Shown here piece after piece: positions 37,893 to 49,339 of a stretch of 64,000 nt of DNA (positions within the stretch are counted from its first letter, which is position 1; every line of letters begins with the position of its first letter). The notes below the pieces were generated by a model. The model was not told the DNA's origin. It did not search any database and saw only the letters and a list, made by a program, of their open reading frames with translations. A program made the translations under genes and the position numbers. This stretch comes from Latrodectus hesperus (taxonomy: Eukaryota; Arthropoda; Arachnida; Araneae; Theridiidae). Location: NCBI GenBank assembly GCA_037975125.1, contig CM075853.1, forward strand, positions 90,837,663 to 90,901,662, given 5' to 3'.

Positions 37893-38242
37893 GTTGCTAT
37901 TGTAGGATATCCAGACATTTGAAGATTGAGATCATCCACACTCTGGAAATCCAATGGAAAGAGCTTTTTGAAAGAAAGATGTTGAATACAGAATTTAAAA
38001 TTTAATATTTACAATTCATTAGATTTTAACTATTTTTAATACAACGAGTTTAGAGGTGTAGTTATGAAAACTCAGAGCATTTCTGAAGGCAGAAGTCTGA
38101 GATACCTCCAGGATTTAGAGATTTATTGAGTGAAGATAAAACGTGGCCAGATCTATTGATGAAGGCAATCATGTTAGAAAAAAGCTTATAACTTATATAT
38201 AACTTTCATGACTCTAAGCAATTTCAGTGTTTACTTACTTAA

Positions 38243-38580
38243 AGAGCCGTGGTAGACTAGTGGTTAGGGCATCGAACCCCACCCTAGCATTCGGTAGGGT
38301 GGGGTTTGATACCCAATGTCACCAAAGACACACCGAGTACATGCAATATACGTGCTCTTTAAATCGAATCGTAAGTCCTGCGGTCGGTCGTTGAGTAGTT
38401 ACCGTGGGTGTAATGATCTGGATAAAATGTTTTCCCTTTTCAGATCAATGTCAAAATTGAGGGTGTGAATCCTCTGGTGGTGCCATCTATCGAAAAGTTT
38501 TAGAGCAAAGTCGTATTTTTACCTTCGTAGTGCTCTTATTAAACGAAAGATGCACCCTACTGACAAAACCTAAACAAATT
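38243..38580 (+). mobile_element. tRNA-derived SINE, fourth family, with a hairpin in the head
   Basis: AGAGCCGTGGTAGACTAGTG then GTTAGGGC is an A-box head. The expected B-box area holds GGGGTTTGATACCC. Between them is a perfect 12-bp stem with an 8-base loop (38275-38286 with 38295-38306). The 270-base body ends GCACCCTACTGACAAAACC. Confidence 0.65.
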
Positions 38581-39267
38581 AATTTTTACTAATGCTCAAT
38601 TTAACGATGGATATTTTTTATTTCAGTGTTTCACTCACAGAAATCTAAGTTGGAAAATTCATGTGGTGGATGCCGACGCTAAAGTTGCTGGTTCCATGGA
38701 ACATGAGAGATACAATGAAGCACCGATAATGGTCTATAATGAACTCATCGTACATCTTATCGTTTCGCTATTTGTTCTTTCATAAATGAAAATTTTTTCA
38801 TTATATGATATCTTCTGCATTTTGAAAGTTCCCTCTGTCACATAGCTGTTCCGTTAATACCATAATGAAATTCGCATACAGAATTCATAATCGAATTGCC
38901 TCTGCTGAAATACCTGTCAAATCACGCAGGCTTTTACTTAACTTGCTTAAAACTTTGTAAATACGAAATATTTTCACAACAATTTTTGTTGATCTGAATA
39001 CAATTCATTTACAATACAATTTGACAGCAATTAAATTTTGTAGGTCAATCAATTAATATTTTCAGTAAAAATACTGAAACTAAAGTAAATTTACACACGT
39101 TTAAGAAGCAAATAATGGTTCTTAATTTATATATCTCATATACATCCTGATCGATTGGAATAAAATATAGAACCCGTTACAGTAGAAAATAAAAATTATT
39201 TTACGATGTTTATTAATTGAAAAGTAGGCTTCTATTTTAGATGCAGGCATACACATTTCTTTAATTC

Positions 39268-39530
39268 CAAAAAATTCAACGGATGAAATGCGCCGGGCAT
39301 ATTATGAGGATGAACGACACCCGCACTACAAAGAAAATCTTTTTGGCAAAGCCCTCGGGTGTCAGAGGAAGAGGAAGACTGAGGTGGAGTGACTGCCTCC
39401 AGAAGGACTTCGAGTCAATCAACGTCAGAAACTGGAAAGAAGTCGCACTCAGAAGAAGGGACTGGTGTCGCCTCCTTGAGAAGGCCAGGGTCCACACAGG
39501 ACTGTCGCGCCATTGATGATGATACTCATT
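39268..39530 (+). pseudogene. Second reverse-transcriptase C-terminal fragment (RTE-like)
   Basis: MKCAGHIMRMNDTRTTKKIF, then LAKPSGVRGRGRLRWSDCLQ, DFESINVRNWKEVA, RRRDWCRLLEKARVHTGLSR. The last segment is the standard end of this reverse-transcriptase type. Open to its natural end, then GATGATGAT as tail. Heavily 5'-truncated. Confidence 0.75.
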
Positions 39531-40344
39531 TCTTTACAATGTGCAATTTTTCCATTTTCTTCAAAGATCTTTACATAATGTATGATATTTTAGATTAATT
39601 ATATACGTATGTGCTTAGGTATATTACAAAATCACCTTCGCAACATGATGTAAATCTTTTGCTCCATTAATCTTGCCAATATTTGTTCCTTTTTTTATAC
39701 GATTCACATGACAATTTGTGGACTACACTATTGAGGGGATTTAATGAATGTCTGTAAAATTAATAAAAATCTGTTAATTTGAAGGAAATTATCGTAAAAT
39801 AAAAAGTAAGGAATACGATTTATTTTTATTTTTTCCAAATTTGAAAGTCTTTTACTTTTTACATATAATAATGTATTATAAAAAATAAATGTTTTCATAA
39901 ATAATTACTAGTTGTCAATTTATTCTATCTTTAAATATACTTTCACAAAGAGTTTTTACGAAGTGTTAAACTTATTTGATATCAACTACAGTTTCAATGG
40001 ATTACGATTTCATTCTCTTTTATAAATTGTTGCTTTTCTTTTAGAAAAACATGCCGTCATTTTTCTTTCAAAATCGAATGATTAATTGGTGTTAACTTCA
40101 TAACTCATGGAAATATTCCATCTCTCTTAAACTAGAAAGATTACTATCGAATAAACGATATTTTTCCTCTAATAATCTTTAAAACTTTTATATTTTATTG
40201 ATATTTTCATGGTTGATGTCAGTCCCGTTTACTGAAATTTCTGCATATAAAAAATGCACCAGATAAATTTTTTAAGTATTCAACAATATTTAATTCGAAA
40301 CTAACCCTGTAATTGAAGCAACGTGATATTGTGTTAGATTTGTT

Positions 40345-40588
<244 letters not shown>

Positions 40589-40959
40589 TATAAATTTAGT
40601 AAGGTGTAGCTATAAACTACATAAGGGTTACCAAAGCCTTGAAGTTCTTATAAGAAGCTTGAATTGCTTATAGTGTTTACACTTAGTCTTTAAATTTATG
40701 TATTTATTTGGTTTACATTTAGTCTTTATTTGCAGTTCTTGTGGGTTTCGATCTGGATTTAATTTTGATTCCTATAAATTAATTGTGTGTGTAATTTAGC
40801 AACATTGGATATAATATTATATTTTGGCTCATATTTTAGCTTGAAATTTATTTCTTTTATTCGGAGTTTGATAGTTTGGTTTGACATTTTTAGTATGGCT
40901 TTGGGGTGTATTGGCTTCTTTAAGACTATAGTCTTCAGGCGATGCAGAAAAGTCATACT

Positions 40960-40986
40960 TATCTATCTATCTATATCTATCTATCG

Positions 40987-41047
<61 letters not shown>
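40960..41047. repeat. Compound (ATCT)n-(TA)n microsatellite
   Basis: ATCT repeats with a few ATATCT and CGAT interruptions, passing into TA at about 41023. Confidence 0.95.
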
Positions 41048-41053
<6 letters not shown>

Positions 41054-41689
41054 TTCGGGGCGTTGATCAAGGCTTATAGTGTCCATATCTGTTTTCCTGA
41101 CCGAAGATCCTGGGGTGCAAATAGCATATATCTCGGTTAAATTGTCATCTTAACACGAAACCATTTTTTTTATAACTTAATCTTCTCTCTTTATTACAAA
41201 TTTTTATATGCAAGAAACAGGGCACACTTAAAATATAATTTGATTATTTTGATATTCAGCATGCAAATATCTGAATACGTATGAAAATAATTAAATTTTT
41301 AAAGCCAGTGATTGTTAATTCCAATCACAGAATACATTCTGTCTCTTCTCATGGTTTAAAACCAATAACATAAATTTTACAATTTTTCATTGTCTTCCAG
41401 ATAAAATGAACAAATTATACGGAAACGTAACATTAAGACCATTATACGAGTTATGGATGATCTTTCAACCAAATGTATGATATTTTTACATGAATAAAAT
41501 AGAAATATGAATATGATGAGAATAAATTTTTAATATATACATGAATTATAAGTTTTAAATTATCAAAATTGATAGAACTCCGCTGCAGGCACGCTCTTTA
41601 AAAAATAAATAAAAAAAATAAAAATAAACATAGTCAAAAGATGAGGTTTCCAAAGCACATGCGCTATTCTATATTTCGACTCCCACACA

Positions 41690-41960
41690 CAACAGCAGCA
41701 AGGTGTTTAGGTCTTTCAACAATCAAAAAGGTCTGGGACGTAGTAGGTTTGTACATGGAAACGCCAATATGACAGATCTAGAGCTGTAATTGATGAAATC
41801 CTGGGAAAATATGGAATAAGATGACATAAAAAATCTTCATCACTCTTTGGCTAGACATATAGAAATATACACTACAGGAGGGGGGTATTCATGAACTATT
41901 GATTTTAATTTTTCATCCTTTATGGGTCCTAACGCTTTTGAAGTTTCAAGCAACTTTAGA
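41690..41960 (+). pseudogene. Tc1-like transposase C-terminal fragment
   Basis: Broken frames read KKVWDVVGLYMETPI and SWENME, then DDIKNLHHSLARHIEIYTTG, the pattern of the Tc1 transposase C-terminus (PIEHVWD.LGR ... I.NLI.SMP.R....I...GG.T). Related to the tail of the element at 10815-11911. No ends found. Confidence 0.55.
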
Positions 41961-42530
41961 TCAAGTAACATGAACAGTACAGTAATTTGATTAAGTGAAA
42001 TCCCCAGCTATATTGGTTGACAGGAAACGGACTTCTTTAAGAAAGCATTTGAATGTTATTGGAGTAGCAAGAAATTTGCATTTTAAAACGGTATAATTAA
42101 TTTTAAAATTACATTAAATATAAGATCATCAAAGCAAATTCTTTCACGTTCGGTTACGGTAAAAGTTTACTGATACATCATGTTCTTTGCTTTAGTACCG
42201 AGACAGAACAACTCAACGGCATAGTTTTCATTACATAAGAGGTAAGATCTCAAATCAAAGAATCATTAGTGTTGGCTCTGTTATGCATACAGAACACTGG
42301 TGCATACTGCATTGACATGAAGACATGTGGCTTGAGAGAAATGGATTGCGAACATCAAGGCTGAATGAAAATTGAATCAAATAATAAAATTGATAAGTCC
42401 CGACTTAACTAGACATATCAAAGCATGACTCCAAAACAGACATTATAAATGCATGACTTCAGACAAATATGCTTTAGTACAAGGAAGAAAGGTCTCTAGA
42501 TATAGTCCCACATTCGTTTAGAAAGATCTC

Positions 42531-43405
42531 AATTATAGATGTGATGGGTCAATATTATCAGCTGAAATTAACATAGGAAAATACATTGTTCTACAGACCA
42601 ATTTATAAATCAGTTCAGATGCATCAAAATCAAATAGACAGCCACTCATCAGAATTTATCACTACATTCACACGAACGAAAAATGAAATATGCAATTGAT
42701 GCCAAGGATACATATATACTAAATTTCATAATGTACCATATATCAATGATGTCAGTTATAGATGTGATGGGTCAGCATTATGGGCTGAAACTAACTTAGG
42801 AAGATATATTGGTCTACAGACCAATTTATAAATCAGTTCAATTGCATCAAAATCAAATAGACAGCCACTCATCAGGATTTATCATTAAATTCACACGAAA
42901 GGAAAATGAAATATGCAATTGGTGCTAAGGATACATATATACTAAATTTCATAATGTACCATGTATCAAAGATTTCAGTTATAGATGTGATGGGTCAGCA
43001 TTATGGGCTCAAATTAACTTAGGAAGATATATTGGTCTACAGACCAATTTATAAATCAGTTCAATTGCATCAAAATCAAATAGACAGCCACTCATCAGGA
43101 TTTATCATTAAATTAACACGAAAGAAAAATGAAATATGCAATTGGTACCAAAGATACATATATACTAAATTTCATACTGTACCATATATCAAAGATCTCA
43201 GTTATAAATGTGATGGGTCAGCATTTTGGGCTGAAATTAACTTAAGAAGATATATTGGTCTACAGACCAATTTATAAATCAGTTCAATAGCATCAAAATC
43301 AAATAGACAGCCACTTATCAGGATTTATCATTAAATTCACACGAAAGAAAAATAAAATATGCAATCGATGCCAAGGATCCATACATACTAAAATGTGCCA
43401 TATAT
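42531..43405. repeat. Tandem array, about 3.9 copies of a 223-bp unit
   Basis: The motif GATGTGATGGGTCA recurs at 42538, 42761, 42984 and (one change) 43207, exactly 223 bases apart, with the intervening sequence nearly repeated (GGTCTACAGACCAATTTATA, CAAATAGACAGCCACTCATC). Each unit holds the inverted repeat TTGGTCT-AC-AGACCAA. An 81-residue ORF at 43032 is only a passage through the repeat. Confidence 0.92.
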
Positions 43406-44740
43406 GAATTTTTGCATTTTCAGGTTTTTGATATGAATTTAGTTCTATTTACACACGTCAACTTACAATTCTCCATCAATTTTGGTCAGCTTTATCCATC
43501 AAAAAATGAGATAAAGCATTTGTAAAGGTATTATGGAAAATATTAAAAATATTATTATCATGGCAATTATGATGCATAATATAGTAGATAATTAAGAATA
43601 TAAAGGTTATGAATGTGAGTATTAAAAACACATACAATTTATTTTAAATAATTCTTAAATAACATGAAAATCAACTAAATATTTGCCAGTGTTATTTAAA
43701 ATAATAAAACTTTTTTTCGGAAATTTTTCGATACAACCAAGTTGTGTTTCTCTTAATAAATGAAAAATCTAATAATTTAATTTTTAAGTTATGAGTATGT
43801 CTTGCAAATTTTATCTTTTAAATTAAAGCAGATTTTAATTTTTGTTTTCAGTTAGAGGTAGATGGAAGTTGAATTCAAAATGTTACATAAGCTCATTAAA
43901 AAATTTCAAAGCCGGACGAGAGCCAGTGATATTATTTCCAATAATTAACTTTAGTATTAAACCAAATGGGGTTTTCCTTGCGAAAAAAATTGCTTTAGAT
44001 TTTTGTAGAAGTTTCTTTTTTGTTTTTTCTTCTTTTTTAAAAAAATTGAAAATTGGATTTAAAATAGAGTGAATAGTTTTATAGTTTGATGTAGACTTAA
44101 TAAAAATCGTTTTTCAGCATAACAGTTGTGTCATTATTAAACACCTCGATTATATATAGATAATGCATTATATAGAAGTTGAAGAAAAGAACAGTGAAAT
44201 ATTCTATTTTTAATATTGTAGGTTTTAGATTTTTATTTTGTTTGCAATGTTAAATTTCTTCAAAATAAATGAATTCTTTCATTAATTATTTAAAATAATT
44301 ATAGGTAATACTCTCAACTCTGATTTCTTCGATTGTTTTACTACTTCTACATTCTAGTAACAAATTTAGGCCTAAAAATACCTCTTTCATTGAATATACT
44401 TTTAAATGTATTTATATTTAGCAATTAAAATAGGGTGAAGAATTTTCTTAAAATTGAATTATTCTTGAATTAATCTACTACATTTCCAGAGATAAATTTT
44501 TGCAATTTTTATAGAATTACTAATTATTATATGAATTTTCCCAGATATAGGAAATGTTTTTCCAAAATCCTATCTCTTTCCAAAGCATTTTGTGTTTCTT
44601 TTAAGAATATTATTCATTTATTATTATTCATTATTCATTCATTAATATTTTTTTATTAATTGAAAAACATTTCCAAAATATTACCTAAAAATATTCGAGG
44701 GCTCATTGTTTCATCGTGGCCTATTCTAAAGCCTATTCCA

Positions 44741-44945
44741 ATTCTGAAGTGAGTGGTAGCACCTCTCTCTTCAGAGTTGGCGGTCTTAGATTCGATCCCA
44801 GTTGTTAAACAATGGGATGTTTCCCTTCTGGCTTTTTACACGCATGTCTGTAAGGTTAAGTGGTTGTAAGTTAATGAAATGTTTCTGAAATGCACTCCAG
44901 TAGAGCACAGACTCGGCGCATTTTCAAATTCTTAGTAACAGCCTT
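44741..44945 (+). mobile_element. Probable tRNA-derived SINE
   Basis: GAGTGGTAGCACC (44751 on) and GATTCGATCCC (44789-44799) are spaced like A and B boxes. The following body is GC-richer than its surroundings and ends near GACTCGGCGCATTTTC. No second copy in the window. Confidence 0.5.
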
Positions 44946-45875
44946 ATAAATTAAATTGAACACAACGTGGTATTAAATAAAAATATCCTACTATTTCATA
45001 GAGTAAAGGATTGTTAAAGATAATGGACAAATAATAAATTATGAATTCACAAATAAATAACTATATAGTTAAATGAAATCATAATTTAGTTTTGAGACAA
45101 ATATTTGAATAAATGCTCTAAATGATGCTTTTCAAATATATACACGAAAAGCGTATTCTATTTATTAAATAAAAATAATATTAAGTACGATTAAATCAAG
45201 TTCTCTAATGCCATGATGGTCGTTATTGATTGTTTTTTTACATTGATGTTTTGTAATCTATTTTACTCAACGACATTTAGGAACAAGTTTGATATCCTCC
45301 CATTGGTGACCATTGCGACTGTTTTTCGTAGTCAAGTTAAGCGCACGTTTTTTAACGCGGAAATTTTCACAAAATTAAAAACATACGCAATTTATAAAAT
45401 TTTAAATCATATAATAGTATAAAAAATCTAAAAAAGTATTACTGGAAAATGAATAAAAACTTTTTTTGTTAGGTTTGCCTTCTCTTCAAAACAACTGGTA
45501 AAAGGGATAAGTAAATAACAATAATGGACTTACTTAATAATGACGTCAAACTCACATGTCAAATATTATTGGTGATATTATGGAAAAATATATGAGAAAA
45601 ATATAAATAAATTAACAAAAATATATAAGAAAAAGATAATAATAAATAAACAAAATAAATTGAAAAAAAAAACAGTTTACGATGTTGAAAATGTAAAAGA
45701 AAAATATTATAATAAATTTTAAAAAATATTAAAAAAAACTTATACAATAAATAAACAAAATAAAAAAGATATAAATTATTAATAAATAAAAAACAGTTTA
45801 CGATGTGAGGATGCTGTCGACAAGGTAAGACAACGAACGTAAAACAAAAAGTTAGAAAAGGTTAGGTTAGGTAAC

Positions 45876-45933
45876 GACAAAAAAACTGTATTGGAGCTTT
45901 ATGCTCATAGGCTTATAGCTCGCATTGAGTAAG
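45876..45933. repeat. Dispersed short repeat, copy B
   Basis: Second copy of the 30018-30074 sequence. It is preceded by GGTTAGGTTAGG (45860-45871), two units of the arthropod telomere motif. Confidence 0.7.
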
Positions 45934-48708
45934 GGTAAGTTAACTCTCATCTCAAATTTAATTACATTAACTTTTTACAAAAAGTTCGAATTGAAATTAA
46001 AATGAAAACTTTAAATACTATTGACACTGAAAAGAACCATACATATATATGACATAAAATGATATAAAACTCGAGAAAAACCAAATTTGGAAACAAAAAA
46101 TGTGAAAAGTAGAAAAAACTCAATTTGGCAACACTATAATCAAAACAAAAACTCAAATTGTCAACACTATAATCAAAACAAATGGCACTAGATTTGTCAA
46201 GAAATCACTTGGGGGGATATCATACTTACTCTCTTAATACTTCTGGATAATAATCATGTCCTTTTAAATAATTTTTAAATTTCGTTTCTAAACATGTAAA
46301 ATAATCTGTTTCCCAATAACTACTTATTTAGATGCATATATTGAATAAATAATTTTTAATTCATTATGAATTTAAATTTTCCATCAAAAATATATAATTT
46401 TCATTCTTATTTATTCTGGTATTTGAAATTTTTACTGTAATTATATTCTGCATTTAAATATTACATATATGACTAAACCTGCTTGAAATTTGCGGTAAAA
46501 AGGTTGTTTCTAAAAAATCTTTGCTTTCTAAGTTTTTAGGAATCGTTTTTTCTTCATTGAAAAAAAATCTTATTATCCGAAATAAATGAGATATTATTGC
46601 TTAATTCTATTCCTGAAATTGCTTGTAGTTGCTATTTAAAGTTACTGTATTTTATTCCTGAGCAGAAAAACAATTTAAATCAAAAGCTAATTTGTATCAT
46701 ACTTAATTTACATATACTTTATTAAATTTTATTTAATTTTTGTTTTCACTGTTGACAACCATGATCTTTGGCAGAAACAACAAGTATTAAAGGATTTTAG
46801 TAAACCTTATTATAAAAAAATATGTAATTTTTTCCTTTTTCTCAATAGAAAAATTAGTATTAGTAATTATTTTCTGATTAGGTTTACTAAGCATTTGTAA
46901 TAAAGTTAAATATTGAGCATGTAAGCTTAAAATATTATTTTCATGATAACAAAGTAACTTATAAATGAAACTTGAATTTAAGTGATAAATTATGACATCG
47001 TTTTCACTTATTAGCGCACTCTACCGACAATCTGAATAACTAATTTACATTTGAAAATTTTCATTTTTGAATTTTTTTCATTACAGACGATAATTTTGTC
47101 CAAAACGTATTTCAAACTATTCGATAAAGTTTTAATTTGTTTCAGAACACAAATTTCTAAGAAAGTAAAATTCTTGCAATTAATTTTATGTAATCTATAG
47201 CAAATATTTTTATTCTTAAAAATATTTCAATTAAAAATGTAAGCGATAATAATTCATAAATAGAATCGATTATTTTTAATTTTAAATGAAGTGAGAATTT
47301 GAAAGAGTTGATAAAGATGATTAGATTAAGGTAAAATTATTCTATGTATTCATAACCAATTATTATTTATACAATTTATATATATTATAGTGTTTTCTAT
47401 TATTATAGCGTTACAAATAATATTCTATTTATTATAATATTAAACTTAAAAGTTAGACTAAATATAAAAGTAGAAAAACGTATATTTTCGGTTGTAGAAT
47501 AAAACTGTTGGTATGTTATTGGATTCTAAATTAGATTTAACTGAATGAGATATAAAATTAATACTCGCAATTAAATTAAAAGAATAAAATAATTAAGATC
47601 AAGATGGTGACATTTGACGATTTTTTCTCCTAAACGTTTAATGAGAATTTGGTCAGCAACCCCAATCGATGTTGGCCTTTTCTGAGGGACAGCAACCATC
47701 TGAGAAATAAGTAAACAAAATGGCGGAATTTTTTAACTAACTCTAACGACATAGTAGAACACAATACACTTTAAAAATTAATTAAATTTTCTTAGCAGAT
47801 ATAATAAATAAACACAAATTTGAGAAAATATTCTACGATGAAAAGAACTAAAGTTTTAAAGTAGAATTATAAGAAACGAACATGCTCTCACGAATAAATT
47901 TTCTAAGTTAATATTCTAGTTAATAACATAAATTTATGATATAAATTATAATTATAAAATAGAGAACTTTAGTGTTTCCAAATAAAAGCTCTCTATTAGA
48001 ATTTAATTTAATGAAATGCAATTAAAAAGGAATATTTTTTAAATAGTTACTAAAATGTAAAACTATTCGATTTCATTTATGGATTATATGGATAAAAATT
48101 ACCTTTTTAGATTGTGGGAAATGAAGATAAAATTTAAAAAATTTGAGATTTGTAAGTAATATAAATTTAATAATTCTCAATAAAAATAAAAGTTTATTTA
48201 CTATATTTAATAATAGAACTGTGTGAAGAAATATAACATAATAGGTGATTATCTAACTTTTACTTCTAACATAGAATTTGTAATTTTTTTTAGTAAATGT
48301 AAGGTTAAGAATATTTCAATTAAATATTTAATTCGTATATTTATTTTTCGGTTTTATCGCGAAATAAATAAATCACAATGATATCGAATTTTACTTCAAA
48401 CCCAAACTTAGAAATACAAATTTCATAAATTAAAAATATCGTTCATTAAAAAACATTTATAATGTAATATTTGCAGCACTGAGGAATATTTTTGGTAAAG
48501 AAAAAAATCACCGAATTTTTCTAAATGTGGAATTTTTTATTTTATTTTTAGGATTTATTATCAGAATACCCTTTTAGCCAATAATTCTATTTCTTTTAGA
48601 ATATCAGTAAAGAAATTATGAAGTTTATAGAATTTTTGCCTTGAAAAGTTTAAAGTTAGAAAATTTGATTTGAATCATAACTTGATATGTGATGTGATTG
48701 TTTCGTGC

Positions 48709-49309
48709 TGTTACAAATTTGTAAATAATGATTATATTTGTCTTAAAATATCTCAGACAGATCAGAAATTCTCACATTTTGGGCAAAAATTGCGGTATTT
48801 AGACGTGTTGTAGTTTAAAAGCGGATTTCCTAATGATTTGGCGACTTGGCGACAATTGGCGAGATTCTTGGCGACTTGGCGACTTTTGGCGAGATTTTTG
48901 GCGACTTGGCGAGAAATCGATATTTCTGGAAACATCCATCACCTAAGCTCTAGGACCAATATTTTTCGAGATAGCCTAGAAGCTTCCAGAACCTTGGCGA
49001 AATTGGTAGATTTCTCCGCCAAGTCAGGTATAAATACCGCAGCCCGACATGGAGTAGAGTTTTTGTGAAGACAGTCAGTGAGTGAAGACGATTAGTTGTG
49101 ACTGCTAGTTGTTCTCTGTCTGAGGTATTTGAGACCTGTGATTGGAAGCTATTTCTTATTGTATCTGACGAATTGTAGCTGTATAATTGTGATTGTTACA
49201 GCGGGAATTTCGTTTATCTAGTGAAGTTTTTACGAATAAAAGTCTTGTGTTCATTAAGTGGTTGCTTTATTCAACTCTCAATCGACACGAACCCGTGGAG
49301 CTCGGTACA
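48709..49309 (+). repeat. 5' LTR (601 bp)
   Basis: Begins TGTTACAAATTTG and ends CTCGGTACA (TGT...ACA). U3 holds a minisatellite of TTGGCGACTTGGCGA-like units (48838-48915), then TATAAATA at 49029-49036 and AATAAA at 49235-49240, giving a plausible U3-R-U5 order. ORFs inside it (48838-49068) recur in the other LTR and are not genes. Confidence 0.92.
49029..49036 (+). promoter_or_regulatory. TATA box of the LTR promoter
   Basis: TATAAATA in an otherwise GC-richer stretch of U3, followed 25-35 bases later by the likely start of R. The same sequence recurs in the 3' LTR. Confidence 0.6.
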
Positions 49310-49311
49310 AC

Positions 49312-49329
49312 TGGTGTCAGAAGTGGGAT
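49312..49329 (+). promoter_or_regulatory. Primer-binding site, tRNA-Leu-like
   Basis: TGGTGTCAGAAGTGGGAT starts two bases after the 5' LTR. It is complementary to a tRNA 3' end reading ATCCCACTTCTGACACCA, which from memory matches animal tRNA-Leu(CAA). The tRNA identity is less sure than the role. Confidence 0.7.
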
Positions 49330-49339
49330 TGAAGAGTTG

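Larger units (their letters stand above)
43406..48689. other. Intergenic, 5.3 kb without a recognisable gene
   Basis: Contains the probable SINE at 44741 and the dispersed repeat at 45876. A small GC-richer patch at 47600-47735 has AAGATGGTG and AAAATGGCGG, resembling YY1-type promoter sites, but no downstream coding exon is visible. Confidence 0.5.

Noticed and set aside
43032..43277. 81-residue ORF
   Set aside because: Runs through the 223-bp tandem array; stops occur at the same place in the other units.
42531..43405. CRISPR array
   Set aside because: Units of 223 bp are contiguous with no unique spacers, in a eukaryotic genome.
45213..45422. 69-residue plus-strand ORF
   Set aside because: No domain, no exon context, single chance ORF.
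45860..45871. Interstitial telomere (TTAGG)n
   Set aside because: Only two units, well within chance for AT-rich DNA with local GGTTAGG motifs.
47600..47735. Possible start of a further gene (AAGATGGTG, AAAATGGCGG)
   Set aside because: The ATG frames close within ten codons and no downstream exon could be found before the LTR element. Kept only as a note on the region.
48838..49068. 76-residue ORF found twice (also at 52342-52572)
   Set aside because: Lies inside the LTRs, over the U3 minisatellite and TATA box; not a protein gene.
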